Positions 7,808-17,370 of a stretch of DNA of 64,000 bases are shown here, in pieces. The first letter of the stretch is position 1; each line of letters starts with the position of its first letter. Source of the DNA: Granulicella arctica. Its GTDB lineage: Bacteria; Acidobacteriota; Terriglobia; Terriglobales; Acidobacteriaceae. The notes below the pieces were generated by a model that saw only the letters and a list, made by a program, of their open reading frames with translations, ran no database searches and was not told the DNA's origin. A program made the position numbers and the translations under genes. Location of the stretch: positions 1-64,000 of the forward strand of contig NZ_JAGTUT010000003.1 of the NCBI RefSeq assembly GCF_025685605.1, written 5' to 3'.

Positions 7808-8560
7808 TTAACGAGCTCCGCCCGAAGCATGAATAATTTCGCCGGTAAGCCACCTTGATGCATCCGAAGCCAGAAAGACGGCAACTGGAGCGACGTCATC
7901 TGGTTGACCGAAGCGTCCGAGGGGCGTTTGAGCGATGATGTGCTTTTCGAAATCGCTGCCGATCACTCCCAAGGCGCGAGCACCCTCAGTATCGGTCCCT
8001 CCCGGGTTGATCGAGTTGACACGAATCTTCTTCGGCCCAAGCTCTTTCGACAACACTCGGGTGACTGAATCGACGCCGCTCTTGGTCGCGAGATAAAGGA
8101 CCATGTTTGGAGAGCCAGTCTGGGACGCAGCCGTTCCGATGTTGATAATGCTGCCGCCGCCGCTACCCTTCAGGTGCTTCACCGCCTCCTGAGTGACAGT
8201 GAGCAAACCGAGAACGTTCGTGTTGAACTGACGATGGAACTCTTCCTCCGTTACTAATTCCAATGGGCCAAACGAGTAAACCCCAGCATTGTTCACGAGG
8301 ATATCGAGCGATCCCAGAGCCGTTACTGTCTCCGTGACTAAGCGTTTCGCTTCGCTAGCCTTCGAGATGTCTGCCTGAATCGCGACACCTTTGCCGCCTT
8401 TGCCCATGATTTCAGCAACGACCAGATCGGCACCGGTTTTATCGGAAGCGTAGTTGACCACGACGCTTGCACCCGCCTCTGCCAAACACTTCGCAATTGC
8501 TGCTCCTATGCCCTTTGAAGCGCCGGTAACCAGTGCGTTTTTTCCCTCAAGTACCTTCAT
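7808..8560 (-). CDS. SDR family oxidoreductase (FabG-like)
   Basis: A 250-residue classical SDR. TGASKGIG (residues about 13-20), NNAGVYSFGP, the catalytic Ser in NIGTAAS, Tyr-x-x-x-Lys as YLATKSG, and a C-terminal VAVFLASDASRWLTGEIIHASGG, the typical FabG/3-oxoacyl-ACP-reductase-like ending with a Gly-rich last strand. An ATG at 8596 would add 12 residues, but ATG 8560 is preceded by AAAGGAGGA at ideal spacing and is chosen. It is a cytosolic NAD(P)H-dependent tetrameric oxidoreductase; the substrate is unknown. It is followed at once by a flavoprotein relic. Confidence 0.9.
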   Translation of the reverse strand: MKVLEGKNALVTGASKGIGAAIAKCLAEAGASVVVNYASDKTGADLVVAEIMGKGGKGVAIQADISKASEAKRLVTETVTALGSLDILVNNAGVYSFGPLELVTEEEFHRQFNTNVLGLLTVTQEAVKHLKGSGGGSIINIGTAASQTGSPNMVLYLATKSGVDSVTRVLSKELGPKKIRVNSINPGGTDTEGARALGVIGSDFEKHIIAQTPLGRFGQPDDVAPVAVFLASDASRWLTGEIIHASGGAR

Positions 8561-8615
8561 AAATCCTCCTTTGCGGCTGAAAGCCGTCGTTATCACGTGG
8601 TGTCCACTCAGTTAA

Positions 8616-9485
8616 TTACTGCAAAGAAAAGGGGGTGATTCCGGGATCTACGGAGACAAAGTCCGTGCTCCGGGCGACCGCTTCAGAAGCGGCATATTCC
8701 TGCTGAAGTGTAGCCAACTTCCCCATGATCCCGGCATACGCATCAGTCCCAAGCACAAGGCGGCGTGTCAATGTCTTCTCGTCAACCGCATGGAGAATGG
8801 CAATTGCTGCACGATCTGGATCTCCCGCGATGCTCTCCTCAGGCATCCCTTGTACGTATTGGCGAACTGCACCTGCAGTCTGCAAATAAGCGCTGATGGG
8901 ATCAGAGGTTTTGCCTCGCTGTGCCATGCCGGTTCGAAAGCCACCGAGTTCAACCAGCATTGCCTTTAGGCCAAGGGGTTCGATCTCCTGCCAAAGAGCC
9001 TCAGTAAGCCCTTCCAACGCAAACTTGCTGGCGCTGTAATAGCCCATGCCCATCATTCCGATGAACCCGGCCACCGAAGATACATTGACGATCGTCCCTT
9101 GGCCACGCTCGCGCATTCCCGGCAGGACAGCTCGCGTAAGCGCAGCCGGACCGAAGAAGTTTGCCTCGAACTGCCAGCGAATCTCTTCCTCCTGACCTTC
9201 TTCGACTGCGGCGATGTAACCTACTCCGGCATTGTTCACCAGGACATCAATGGACCCAAAATGCGATTCCGCTATTGTGACGGCTTCGTGGATCTGTTCT
9301 GCTTTCGTGACGTCGAGCGGCAGGACCAAGCTGTTGCCGGGATACCGGGTTGCGAGTGGCTGCAACGTGTCGATTGTTCTTGCGGTGAGGACGACTCGAT
9401 GGCCGGCGGATAGAACGGCTTGGGCCAGGGCGCGCCCGATACCACTAGAGCAGCCTGTAATAAACCAAACTGGGGACTTCACCAT
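8616..9485 (-). CDS. SDR family oxidoreductase
   Basis: A 289-residue SDR of the same subgroup as those at 542 and 18950: TGCSSGIG near residue 10, NNAGVGYIAA, catalytic Ser in NVSSVAGFIG, YYSASKFALEGL (Tyr/Lys), then VELGGFRTGMA, and a long C-terminal extension with DRAAIAILHAV and RRLVLGTDAY. The last motif (L-x-L-G-x-D-A) is characteristic of this 280-300-residue branch, which uses NADP(H) on unknown carbonyls. Start ATG 9485 follows AGGAGAA. Same strand as the next two SDRs; it may share a transcript with the SDR at 9564-10523. Confidence 0.9.
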   Translation of the reverse strand: MVKSPVWFITGCSSGIGRALAQAVLSAGHRVVLTARTIDTLQPLATRYPGNSLVLPLDVTKAEQIHEAVTIAESHFGSIDVLVNNAGVGYIAAVEEGQEEEIRWQFEANFFGPAALTRAVLPGMRERGQGTIVNVSSVAGFIGMMGMGYYSASKFALEGLTEALWQEIEPLGLKAMLVELGGFRTGMAQRGKTSDPISAYLQTAGAVRQYVQGMPEESIAGDPDRAAIAILHAVDEKTLTRRLVLGTDAYAGIMGKLATLQQEYAASEAVARSTDFVSVDPGITPFSLQ

Positions 9486-9563
9486 GATTTCTCCTATGCT
9501 AAAAAGCTTTGTTGTTGATGGCTGTAATTACGAAAACAGCTTCCTTATCGAAGGAAGTGGGCA

Positions 9564-10523
9564 CTACTGCCCGTTCAACCAGGATGTTCCAGATAACTGC
9601 TCTGCCGTCCGCCATAACCGGCTTGCGGCTTCTTCGTCCAGCGCAGGCTTTGGGATTTCCACCGGCACGGGGTCGCCCTTGAGATGGAACATTTTGTCGG
9701 GGGCGTAATAACTTCCGGAGGCCGCGTCTGCCGCGGTGGCTGCCCGCAAAGTCGGTAAAGCTCCGTGAGCTGCATCGTGAGACATGAAGGGGGTCAAGAA
9801 GCTCTCGATCGCATTCAGTTCCCGACCCGGTCCCGACGTCTGGAGGTTTGTTCTCGCGTACCCAGGATGCGCTGCATTGCTTATCAATGGCGATCCTGCC
9901 GTTCTGCCGCGACGGCCCAATTCGATGGAAAACATGAGGTCGGCCAGCTTCGATTGGCAGTACGCCTTCCAGGGGCCGTACGACTTCAAGCCCTGCAGAT
10001 CGTCGAAGTTGATCCGTTTCAACCCCATGTTCGCCGCTCCACTGGACAGGGTTGTCACTCGGGGCGCGTCAGAACGTAAGAGCGATGGCATGAGGAGCAT
10101 CGTTAAGGCGAACGGGCCGACAAAGTTCGTTTCAAACTGCTTTTCGAAACCGTCTTCAGTCAGTTCGCGTGTTGGCACCCGCATCACGCCTGCATTGTTG
10201 ACGAGCAGGTCTATCCTTCCTTCACTGCTAAGGTTCTTGGCAAATGCTCTCACCGATCTCAGACTTGCCAGATCCAGCGCTTCAAACCTGACGCTCGCGC
10301 CGGGTACTTCCTTCCTGATGCGTTCTACCGCGTCAATGCCTTTGGCTGGCGTTCGTGCCGCAACGATCACCTTGCCCCCAGCCCGCGCCAGTTCAAGCGC
10401 GGTATGCCATCCGATTCCACTATTCGCCCCGGTTATTACTGATAGGCGGCCTGCTTGTGAAGGAATGTCTGCTACTGTCCATGCTTTCATCTGTAATACT
10501 CCAGTTGTCTCGCTATTGCTCAT
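9564..10523 (-). CDS. SDR family oxidoreductase (retinol-dehydrogenase-like)
   Basis: About 319 residues. TGANSGIGWHTA, then NNAGVMRVP, catalytic Ser in TTLSSGA and a Tyr-x-x-x-Lys as AYCQSKLADL place it in the light-dependent protochlorophyllide/retinol dehydrogenase-like SDR branch, where an 'NNAGVM' and 'Y-x-x-S-K-L' are usual. The frame extends upstream to 10586, but ATG 10523 has AAGAAGG upstream and gives a normal N-terminus of about 25 residues before the Rossmann fold. Cytosolic NADP(H)-dependent enzyme; the substrate is unknown. Confidence 0.88.
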   Translation of the reverse strand: MSNSETTGVLQMKAWTVADIPSQAGRLSVITGANSGIGWHTALELARAGGKVIVAARTPAKGIDAVERIRKEVPGASVRFEALDLASLRSVRAFAKNLSSEGRIDLLVNNAGVMRVPTRELTEDGFEKQFETNFVGPFALTMLLMPSLLRSDAPRVTTLSSGAANMGLKRINFDDLQGLKSYGPWKAYCQSKLADLMFSIELGRRGRTAGSPLISNAAHPGYARTNLQTSGPGRELNAIESFLTPFMSHDAAHGALPTLRAATAADAASGSYYAPDKMFHLKGDPVPVEIPKPALDEEAASRLWRTAEQLSGTSWLNGQ

Positions 10524-10624
10524 GGGTCGCGAACCTTCTTGTCTCAACTCTAAGTAGCCTATGAGCATCTGACAGACGCAACACAAATACAGCTAGTCAA
10601 AACCTTCATCGCTGTGGACCTGAT

Positions 10625-10697
10625 CCGCTGATCAGAAGATAGGCCTATAGAACTGATCTCCATATCCCTTTACGGTGGATTCTTCAGCCATCAATAA
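10625..10697. repeat. 73-bp dispersed imperfect repeat, copy 1
   Basis: About 86% identical, without gaps, to 20165-20237. It spans the 3' end and stop codon of the enoyl-CoA hydratase-like gene. On the minus strand, in a frame different from that gene, both copies read LLMAEEST(V/I)KGYG(D/H)QF...IF followed by TGA, and several of the differences in this frame are silent. It may be the relic of a shared short C-terminal coding tail, or a small mobile repeat. Confidence 0.65.
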
Positions 10698-11508
10698 GGG
10701 TGACTTCTCGCTGCTCGGCGGATTGACTGGCAAAGATGTTCGAAGGTATGGGTTGGCCCAGGCTGATTGCCTCCACAGCGGTGCGCAGTGCGGACTGAAC
10801 AGCAGTCGTCTCGAAGAGGGGCATGGTAATTTCATACAGTGCAGCGCGAGCGGCAGATGCGCCCTCCTGCTGCCATACCTGCAGTAATGACTTGGTGGCC
10901 GCATAGGCTTGAGGAGAGCCAGATGCCAGCCTTCGAGCCAGCGTCTCTGCCTCTGTTATCAATCGACCTTCGTCGACCACCTTGTTCACAACGTTCCACT
11001 CTGCCATTCGTGTTGCTTCCACCATCTCCGACAGAAGAACCATCTCCATCGCTTTATTACGACCGATTCGCTCCGCCAGCCGGTAGACGCCGCCCTGCAA
11101 GGTTGTGATTCCAAGCAGAGCTTCAGGAAACATGAAGCCTGCCGACGTACTAGCGATGATCAAGTCGCAGCTAAGCGCTAATTCGAATCCGCCCCCCATG
11201 CATCGCCCCTGGACCACTGCGAGCGTTGGAATCGTGAGGGTATCGAGCACGTCAATCGCTTTTGCAAAGACTTCAAGACGGGGTTGCAGTTCCGATGCCC
11301 TAAGACCCGGCCAGTCTCTTATGTCGCCACCCAAACAGAAATCGCGACCCTGAGCCTTTACCAGAAGCACTCGACTATCACTCGTCGCAACCTGCCCAAA
11401 AGCTTCGAGGAGTTCCTCGCGCATTTGAAAGTTTATGCGATTGCCTGCGGGATGATCTAATGTCACGGTTGCAATTTGTTCACTGAATTCGAGGTGGACG
11501 AACTTCAT
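10684..11508 (-). CDS. enoyl-CoA hydratase/isomerase family protein
   Basis: A 274-residue crotonase-fold protein. The first oxyanion-hole strand is FCLGGDIRDW; the second is GRCMGGGFELALSCDLIIAS, followed by FPEALLGITTLQGGVYRLAERIG. These are the two CoA thioester-stabilising motifs of the family. Glu164-type residue is retained in the PEALLGI segment; the first catalytic Glu of true hydratases sits in GGGFELA. Members add water to, isomerise or hydrolyse acyl-CoA esters. The context of SDRs and hydrolases would fit a small acyl-CoA or aromatic degradation set, but this is inference. The 3' end lies within a dispersed repeat. Confidence 0.87.
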   Translation of the reverse strand: MKFVHLEFSEQIATVTLDHPAGNRINFQMREELLEAFGQVATSDSRVLLVKAQGRDFCLGGDIRDWPGLRASELQPRLEVFAKAIDVLDTLTIPTLAVVQGRCMGGGFELALSCDLIIASTSAGFMFPEALLGITTLQGGVYRLAERIGRNKAMEMVLLSEMVEATRMAEWNVVNKVVDEGRLITEAETLARRLASGSPQAYAATKSLLQVWQQEGASAARAALYEITMPLFETTAVQSALRTAVEAISLGQPIPSNIFASQSAEQREVTLIDG

Positions 11509-11701
11509 GGAATTCCTTACTGCTTCTGAGCACTGATGTCAGCTGCGGTTGCGATAGCGAGAGGGCGGACTACGGTTGGGCGTGCTCCCAATCATCCGCG
11601 TTGGTTGTAGCCCGGTTCACTATCTGGGCGAATAGTTCCTGAGGTTATCTGTGGTGGAAGGGTTGGCAAACCCGCCTCCACCAGAGCTTGTCGACAGCAG
11701 A

Positions 11702-12442
11702 CTACCAAGGCAGTTCTTCGTCCATGTGAACAAAGCGGCCACTCGAGCCATCAGGGCCAAGCAGCGCGAGGGTGACGCTAGTCTTCGCCCCGTCCGAGAT
11801 CTCCATGGGAGCCTGGTCTGTTCCGAGTTCCGTCTTTACCCAACCAGGATGTGCCGAGTTCACCTTGATCTTTGTATCCTTTAGCTCGGCGGCGAGATGA
11901 ATGGTGAATGCGTTCAGCGCGGTCTTCGACACGTCATAAGAGAAGGTCTTAATCGAAGCGATCGGACTGTTCGGATCGGCGTGAAGAGTGAGCGAACCCA
12001 AGATGCTCGAGACATTGACGATTCGGCCTGCGTCGCTCTTCTTCAACAACGGAAGGAGAGCGCGTGTTACGGCGATAACGGCAAAGAGGTTTGTAGCGAG
12101 AACAGACTGAAGCTCCTCTTCTGTTGTTTCGATCGTCTTGGAATTGAACATACCTCCGACTGCTCCGACCCCTGCATTGTTGATGAGGATGTCGAGCTTA
12201 CCGAATTGTTCCTCGATCGTTCTCGCAACAGCGATGCGGTCGTTTGCGTCGGTCACTTCCAGCTTCACTGGTACGGCCTTGATGCCTTCGGCCTTCAGTC
12301 TCGCGACGGTGTCCGAGGCAGCTTTCACAGTACGAGCTCCTACCACGACCGTAATGCCTTGCTGACCTAGTTGACGTGCGGTCTCATACCCAATTCCGCG
12401 ATTTGCTCCTGTGACAAGTGCAACTTTCTCTGTGGTCTTCAT
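11702..12442 (-). CDS. SDR family oxidoreductase (carbonyl-reductase-like)
   Basis: A 246-residue SDR: TGANRGIGYETARQLG near the N-terminus, NNAGVGAVGG, catalytic Ser in NVSSILGSL, Tyr in FSYDVSKTALNAFT (Y-x-x-x-K as YDVSK), and AHPGWVKTELG. The 'TGANRGIG...GQQGITVVVGAR' start and 'HPGWVxTxxG' match the plant/bacterial carbonyl reductase (CBR1-like) group, which acts monomerically with NADPH. Start ATG 12442 is followed upstream by AAGGAGAT. It lies 54 bp downstream of the hydrolase at 12497-13462 on the same strand, so they may be co-transcribed. Confidence 0.9.
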   Translation of the reverse strand: MKTTEKVALVTGANRGIGYETARQLGQQGITVVVGARTVKAASDTVARLKAEGIKAVPVKLEVTDANDRIAVARTIEEQFGKLDILINNAGVGAVGGMFNSKTIETTEEELQSVLATNLFAVIAVTRALLPLLKKSDAGRIVNVSSILGSLTLHADPNSPIASIKTFSYDVSKTALNAFTIHLAAELKDTKIKVNSAHPGWVKTELGTDQAPMEISDGAKTSVTLALLGPDGSSGRFVHMDEELPW

Positions 12443-12496
12443 GTGTATCTCCTTTGTGTAAGTTCGAATGTCGGTGCGTCACTGAGTTGCGCTCAG

Positions 12497-13462
12497 CTAG
12501 TGCGCATCGGCTTTTCTAAGGAATTGCTTCATCGCCGATGCAACTTCTTCGGCGTGAGTCTCCAACGCAAAATGACCTGTATCCAAAAACTGCACAGTGG
12601 CATTCGGGTTATCGCGTTTGAAGGCGTCAGCACCAGCGGGGATAAAGAACGGGTCATACCGGCCCCAGACCGCTAGTAGTGGTGGTTTGGCCCGACGGAA
12701 GTACTCCTGAAACGCGGGGTAGAGCTTCACGTTATTGGCATAGTCGAGGAATAGATCCAACTGGATATCCATGTTGCCTGGCCGTTCGATCATCGCTGCG
12801 TCCAAGGTGTACCCGACAGGATCAATCTGCTCTGGATCTGGTACCCCGTCGGTGTACTGAGAGCGCAATCCCGCAGGGTCTAATGCCTTCCTCAAGGTCT
12901 CGCGGTTTCCTTTTGTGGGCTCCCTCCAGTAGCGCTGAATCGGTGCCCACGCATCCCCGAGGCCTTCCTCGTAAGCGTTGCCATTTTGAGAGACGATAGC
13001 AACGACACGCTCAGGATTTGCCATCGCCAAGCGGAAGCCAGTTGGTGCGCCGTAGTCAAAAACGTAGAGGGAATAACGGGTCAGATGGAGGGCGTCGGTA
13101 AACTTCCCTATCGTCTTAGCCAAATTGTCAAACGTGTACTGATAGTTGCGTTCACTGGGAACTTTCGTAAAGCCGAATCCTGGAATGTCTGGCGCGATGA
13201 CCCGGTAGGTGTCGGCAAGCAAGGGAATGAGGTTCCGATATTGACGCGACGACTTTGGAAATCCGTGCAGCAGGATGATTACTGGAGCGTCCACTGCGCC
13301 AGCTTCCCGATAGAAGACGCTGACTCCATCCACTTGCACACGGTGAATGCTGGTGTGCGGCACTTGGCGGAAGCTTTTATCCTTACGGTATCCGCCCTCA
13401 GCAGCTAGGGGTGCTAGGGCGATAAGCCCAGTGCTTTGGGAAAGAAAGCTTCTGCGGGTCAT
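12497..13462 (-). CDS. alpha/beta hydrolase, epoxide-hydrolase/dehalogenase type, exported
   Basis: A 321-residue protein. It starts MTRRSFLSQSTGLIALAPLAA, an RRxFL twin-arginine-type signal. The mature part has HGFPKSSRQYRNL (HGFP oxyanion motif), YVFDYGAPTGFRLA with Asp as nucleophile in place of Ser, and DTGHFALETHAEEV with the catalytic His. An Asp nucleophile with HGFP marks haloalkane dehalogenases and epoxide hydrolases. The expected product is a periplasmic enzyme that opens epoxides or removes halide. It is followed by the SDR at 11702 in the same direction; a hydrolase-oxidoreductase pair would fit sequential oxidation (inference). Confidence 0.88.
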   Translation of the reverse strand: MTRRSFLSQSTGLIALAPLAAEGGYRKDKSFRQVPHTSIHRVQVDGVSVFYREAGAVDAPVIILLHGFPKSSRQYRNLIPLLADTYRVIAPDIPGFGFTKVPSERNYQYTFDNLAKTIGKFTDALHLTRYSLYVFDYGAPTGFRLAMANPERVVAIVSQNGNAYEEGLGDAWAPIQRYWREPTKGNRETLRKALDPAGLRSQYTDGVPDPEQIDPVGYTLDAAMIERPGNMDIQLDLFLDYANNVKLYPAFQEYFRRAKPPLLAVWGRYDPFFIPAGADAFKRDNPNATVQFLDTGHFALETHAEEVASAMKQFLRKADAH

Positions 13463-13516
13463 TGTTTTATCCTCGGGAACTCTACTGTGATGTGGGAACA
13501 GAATGAAACCTTTTGC

Positions 13517-14119
13517 TCAATCGTTGATTTGAGAGACGTAGGTCTTGGCAGCGTCCGCCATCGTCAAGATAGCCGCTCCAAGCATGATGCAATCCTTAAC
13601 GATGAGTCGACCCACCCCTGAAAGGTATGGAAAGCCGTGGTGCGGATCACCCAAGGCGGGCACCCATGCCTCAGGAGTCGTCACCAGGAACGAAAGCGTC
13701 GTAAAGGACATCAGCACGAGAAGAGCACTGCCGATGGCTGAGGCTTGAGGAAGCACGGGGTAAAGGGCGATGAGCAGTCCTAAGCCCACGATAACCACCC
13801 CAAGGCCATAGGACACTGGATAGGTATTGTTGGATCTGTGCCATTCCTGATTCGCCGGCTTGACCTCGCCTTCTTTATTCATGTGAAGGCGGTACTCCGG
13901 AGCGGGGTGGTCGTACAAAAAGCTGGCCAGTGGGCTGTTCGCCACGAGAGGGACAATCCCGTCGGCCTCGTAATTGACAAACTTCAAACCGCCAATCCAA
14001 AGCAGAACGATAACCAAGCCTGCCCTGAGCATGGCCATGCCAAAGCGGTCAAGACCGGCAGCGAAGATGAAGGCCCGAAAGATCCTTGAAGTGGGTCTTG
14101 CTATAGAAGTGCGGTTCAT
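13517..14119 (-). CDS. DUF417 (YkgB-like) membrane protein
   Basis: A 200-residue inner-membrane protein with four hydrophobic helices at about residues 27-45, 110-130, 135-155 and 175-190. The motifs LIVLLWIGGLKFVNYEADGI and PLVANSPL, followed by a YPVLPQASAIGSALL segment and a TTPEAWVP loop, match the DUF417/YkgB family. Family members are often induced by oxidative or chlorine stress; the reaction, if any, is unknown. It is 54 bp upstream of nothing recognisable on its strand and precedes the TAT-hydrolase gene, so they may form one transcript. Confidence 0.85.
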   Translation of the reverse strand: MNRTSIARPTSRIFRAFIFAAGLDRFGMAMLRAGLVIVLLWIGGLKFVNYEADGIVPLVANSPLASFLYDHPAPEYRLHMNKEGEVKPANQEWHRSNNTYPVSYGLGVVIVGLGLLIALYPVLPQASAIGSALLVLMSFTTLSFLVTTPEAWVPALGDPHHGFPYLSGVGRLIVKDCIMLGAAILTMADAAKTYVSQIND

Positions 14120-14212
14120 GGTGTCTCCTTGAAAGTTGCGGAAAGGTCCAGCGAAACAGTGAGCAATACAGGGCCAGGCTAGGACTCAGAGAGACCAGCC
14201 CCTTTCACAGCT

Positions 14213-14893
14213 CTAGTTTCCTGATTGGGAAGCACGCTCTTGCTCTTCGAGCAGAGGTCTCCTCACGACGGTCAGCCCAGTGCTGCCTAAGAGATACGTG
14301 GTGCCGGTCGCAGCATTGGTGAGGCTCTTCTGGACCTGGGCTACCGTGGTTAGGACAGTGGGCGTAAGAGGGTAGGTGGTATCGACAACCTGATTGTCAT
14401 GAATCGCGGTCTCTTCCTTGATGCGAGGCTCGTTGACCATCAAGAGGCCCGTCTCACCAAGGGCCTGCGTATTCGCAGCTTGATGTAAAGAGCTCGTCTT
14501 TGAAACAGTTGGCTGTTTTGCTTTGCGAAAGTCGACCACAGCCGAGCCCTGGTTGTCTCGAAAGCAGACCAGCACGGCGAAAGAACCAAGATCTCGTACA
14601 AAGTCAAAAGGTGCCGTAGTGTCGAGCTTGACCGAACCAACGCTCCTGATGTGACCAGGATCGGTGACGTCTAGAATCACGAGACGGCCAATCTGATGCT
14701 GTTCAATGTAAAGGTAAGAACTACCATTTCCAAGCTCCCGCAGTCTCATCGACTGCCCGGCAATCTGTGCTACTTCAGGGAGATCCTGCGGTTGAAGAAC
14801 AACGATCTCTTTAGAATGAGAGACGATAGCGGCGTGTGCCCGAGGAAGGGCGAACGCAACCAACAATAGTGTGGATGAAATCAGACGGTGCAT
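14213..14893 (-). CDS. secreted protein with one LVIVD-like repeat, unknown function
   Basis: A 226-residue protein with a clear Sec signal peptide (MHRLISSTLLLVAFALPRAHA, cut likely after AHA). The mature part has SYLYIEQHQIGRLVILDVTDPGHI, close to the LVIVD/YVTN type blade seen in beta-propeller 'regulatory' repeats, followed by strands such as FDFVRDLGSFAVLVCF. Only one or two blades can be recognised, too few for a full propeller. No cysteines in pairs or catalytic motif. It is likely exported to the periplasm. It lies upstream of the DUF417 gene on the same strand. I do not recognise a named family. Confidence 0.7.
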   Translation of the reverse strand: MHRLISSTLLLVAFALPRAHAAIVSHSKEIVVLQPQDLPEVAQIAGQSMRLRELGNGSSYLYIEQHQIGRLVILDVTDPGHIRSVGSVKLDTTAPFDFVRDLGSFAVLVCFRDNQGSAVVDFRKAKQPTVSKTSSLHQAANTQALGETGLLMVNEPRIKEETAIHDNQVVDTTYPLTPTVLTTVAQVQKSLTNAATGTTYLLGSTGLTVVRRPLLEEQERASQSGN

Positions 14894-14998
14894 ACAAAAC
14901 TCCCTGTCCTTTGGCGATCGTTAAGCTGAATACGTTGCGAGCTTCTTTCGCGGGTCCGCTTTGCGTCACCCAAGAAGGCGCGAATCCCTAAACCTGAC

Positions 14999-15646
14999 TT
15001 ACTTTGGTGGCTCCGGAAATGGCGAGTTGGCGATCAGATCGCAAAAGTTCGGGCTTTTGTATCCAGGAATGAACCGCTCACAAACATCAGCCTTAACCGT
15101 GCCCCAGGTGCTGGCCGGCTTATGTGCAAACCCGCCGAAGAAAGCTTTGACGATCCCCTGCTTGAAATCAACGCGAGGATATGCCGCGACGATCTCCTCT
15201 CGCACGTCAGCTGGAAAGAGCTCAATACCCTCACCCAGAACGTCCAGTCCCACACCGCTAAAGAGCAGCGCGACCTCTGGCCGCATGTACTGTGTGACAC
15301 CGGGAGTGGTATGCAGAGCGATAGCCTCCCATGCTGTCTGCGCTTTCTCTTCCGGAATGTCATGTGCGACAAGAAACTGTCGGACAGCATTCGCACCGTC
15401 CACTTCAAAGCGCTCTGTTCCGCTTGAATACTCACTCAGAAGGCCCAAGTCGTGAAACGCCGCACTCACGTACAGAAGTTCTGAGTCGAACGCAAGCTTC
15501 GTCTGAAGTCCCTGCTGCACCGCGAACAAGAAGACGCGGTTGGAATGGTTGTAGAGAAGCTCTGTCGAGAACTCACGCAGAATGTCATGCGCTTCTTTTG
15601 CAAGCTTCGTATCGGGGATCGTGGTTGCTATCGAGCTCTTATACAT
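14999..15646 (-). CDS. HD-domain hydrolase (cyanamide-hydratase-like)
   Basis: A 215-residue HD-superfamily protein. The metal site is visible: His34 in YNHSNRVFLFA, His65-Asp66 in SAAFHDLGLL and a later His in AIALHTTPGV. The N-S-R-V-F-x-F start and the AIxxHxTxGV motif match the HD proteins annotated as cyanamide hydratase-like or DUF-type phosphohydrolases found in soil bacteria and fungi. Such enzymes bind one or two divalent metals and hydrolyse phosphoesters or small nitriles; the substrate here is unknown. No signal peptide. It is a single gene on the minus strand. Confidence 0.83.
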   Translation of the reverse strand: MYKSSIATTIPDTKLAKEAHDILREFSTELLYNHSNRVFLFAVQQGLQTKLAFDSELLYVSAAFHDLGLLSEYSSGTERFEVDGANAVRQFLVAHDIPEEKAQTAWEAIALHTTPGVTQYMRPEVALLFSGVGLDVLGEGIELFPADVREEIVAAYPRVDFKQGIVKAFFGGFAHKPASTWGTVKADVCERFIPGYKSPNFCDLIANSPFPEPPK

Positions 15647-15866
15647 TTCTTACCTCACTGGAGTGCGTAACAGGATCAACATTAGGCTATGAACACGGCG
15701 GACACCACGACATCCATACAGCAAATTAGGACACCTCAGAAAGCTTTGTTCGTGATGGACACAACTCTCCCGAAGCGCGAGCAGCAACAGACAACACACC
15801 TATCTCCTGATAGTCATCGCGAAAGCTATACCAGTACCCACGTGGGCACGAGATTCACATTCGCGG

Positions 15867-17321
15867 CTAGTCGGGTTGAGATTCACCAGACGCAAATAGA
15901 GCCAATGCTTGCTGCACCCCCGTGCCGTAATTCGGATCTGCTTGGCTACAGTTAGAAACATGCCGTGCTTTAATTTCTCCATCTGCGTCGCCTAAAGCAC
16001 GTGCAGTATTCCAGAACAACACCTGTTGTTCGGCCACACTCAGCAGCCGAAACAAATTGCCAACTTGGGAGAAATGATCACTGTCCACCAGGCGGTCCCA
16101 ATGATCAGCGGCTCCTGTAATGGCAAGGGGAGGTTCACTAAAGTCTGGCTGTTCGAGCCACTCGCCCTGATTATTTGGCTCGTAGCTTACGGTCCCACCT
16201 AGATTCCCATCGACTCTCATCTGTCCGTCACGGTGGTAGCTGTGGAAGGGACACTTCGGCGCGTTGACCGGTATATGACCGTGATTAACTCCGAGGCGGT
16301 ATCGCTGGGCGTCGCCGTAGGCGAACAAGCGTCCTTGGAGCATCTTGTCAGGGGAAAAACTGATGCCAGGGACGACGTTTGCTGGTGAAAATGCGGCCTG
16401 CTCCGTCTCTGCAAAGTAATTGTCGGGGTTTCTATTAAGTTCGATCGTGCCCACTTGGATCAATGGATAATCGGCGTGGGGCCACACCTTGGTGAGATCG
16501 AATGGATGAATGTGATACGTCTCAGCGTCGCGCTCTTCCATGACCTGAACAAAGAGCGTCCAGCGTGGAAAGGAGCCTTCCTCGATGCTCTCGTAGAGAT
16601 CACGCTGGTGGCTCTCGCGGTCGCGACCGATAAGCTCAGAGGCTTCGGCATCTGTCAGGTTCTCTATACCCTGCATCGTCTTGAACGTGAACTTCACCCA
16701 GTACCGCACGTTATCGGTACTGATGAAGCTGTAAGTATGGCTACCAAAACCGTGCATGTGTCGAAAGGAACGGGGTATACCACGGTCGCTCATGACAATG
16801 GTGACCTGATGCAAGGATTCTGGTAGCCGCGTCCAAAAATCCCAGTTGCTCTGAGCGCTGCGTAACCCGGTTCGTGGGTCACGCTTGATGGCGTGGTTGA
16901 GATCGGGGAAGCGTGTTGGGTCGCGGAAGAAGAACACGGGGGTGTTGTTGCCAACCAGGTCCCAGTTGCCTTCTTCCGTATAGAACTTGAGTGCGAAACC
17001 GCGAATATCCCGCTCCGCATCCGCTGCGCCGCGCTCGCCGGCAACAGTAGAAAAGCGCGCAAACATTGGCGTCTGCTTGCCCACCTCCGAGAAGAGCCCG
17101 GCCCTCGTATATTTCGCGATGTCGTGAGTGACGGTGAAGGTGCCGTGGGCACCCGCTCCCTTGGCATGCATGCGGCGCTCGGGTATTACTTCTCGATCGA
17201 AGTGTGCGAGCTTCTCGAGGAACCATATATCCTGCAGGAGCGCAGGGCCGCGGGGTCCAGCAGTCTGGATGTTGTTGTTATCGACGACCGGCGCACCGAA
17301 GGCTGTAGTTAGTTTCTTCAT
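15867..17321 (-). CDS. katA: monofunctional haem catalase
   Basis: About 484 residues, the normal length of small-subunit catalases. The distal His is in [12 protein letters not shown], distal Asn in [14 protein letters not shown], and the haem-ligating Tyr in [14 protein letters not shown]. It decomposes hydrogen peroxide to water and oxygen in the cytosol. An ATG at 17339 exists, but ATG 17321 has AGGAG seven bases upstream and is chosen. The next gene upstream on the strand is a mercuric-reductase-like flavoprotein, 49 bp away, so peroxide and redox defence may be co-expressed (inference). No OxyR-type regulator gene is next to it. Confidence 0.94.
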   Translation of the reverse strand: MKKLTTAFGAPVVDNNNIQTAGPRGPALLQDIWFLEKLAHFDREVIPERRMHAKGAGAHGTFTVTHDIAKYTRAGLFSEVGKQTPMFARFSTVAGERGAADAERDIRGFALKFYTEEGNWDLVGNNTPVFFFRDPTRFPDLNHAIKRDPRTGLRSAQSNWDFWTRLPESLHQVTIVMSDRGIPRSFRHMHGFGSHTYSFISTDNVRYWVKFTFKTMQGIENLTDAEASELIGRDRESHQRDLYESIEEGSFPRWTLFVQVMEERDAETYHIHPFDLTKVWPHADYPLIQVGTIELNRNPDNYFAETEQAAFSPANVVPGISFSPDKMLQGRLFAYGDAQRYRLGVNHGHIPVNAPKCPFHSYHRDGQMRVDGNLGGTVSYEPNNQGEWLEQPDFSEPPLAITGAADHWDRLVDSDHFSQVGNLFRLLSVAEQQVLFWNTARALGDADGEIKARHVSNCSQADPNYGTGVQQALALFASGESQPD

Positions 17322-17370
17322 AATGAGCTCCTGGATCAACGTTCTTTGTAGGGTGACGTGTTCGAGTAGG

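Noticed and set aside
9784-10557. Rightward open frame of 257 codons.
   Set aside because: Antisense to the SDR at 9564-10523, which has all SDR motifs.
10632-10904. Leftward 90-codon frame ending LLMAEESTVKGYGDQF.
   Set aside because: Similarity to the second copy is limited to the last 25 codons; the rest overlaps the ECH gene and has no protein-like features, so it is treated as a repeat.
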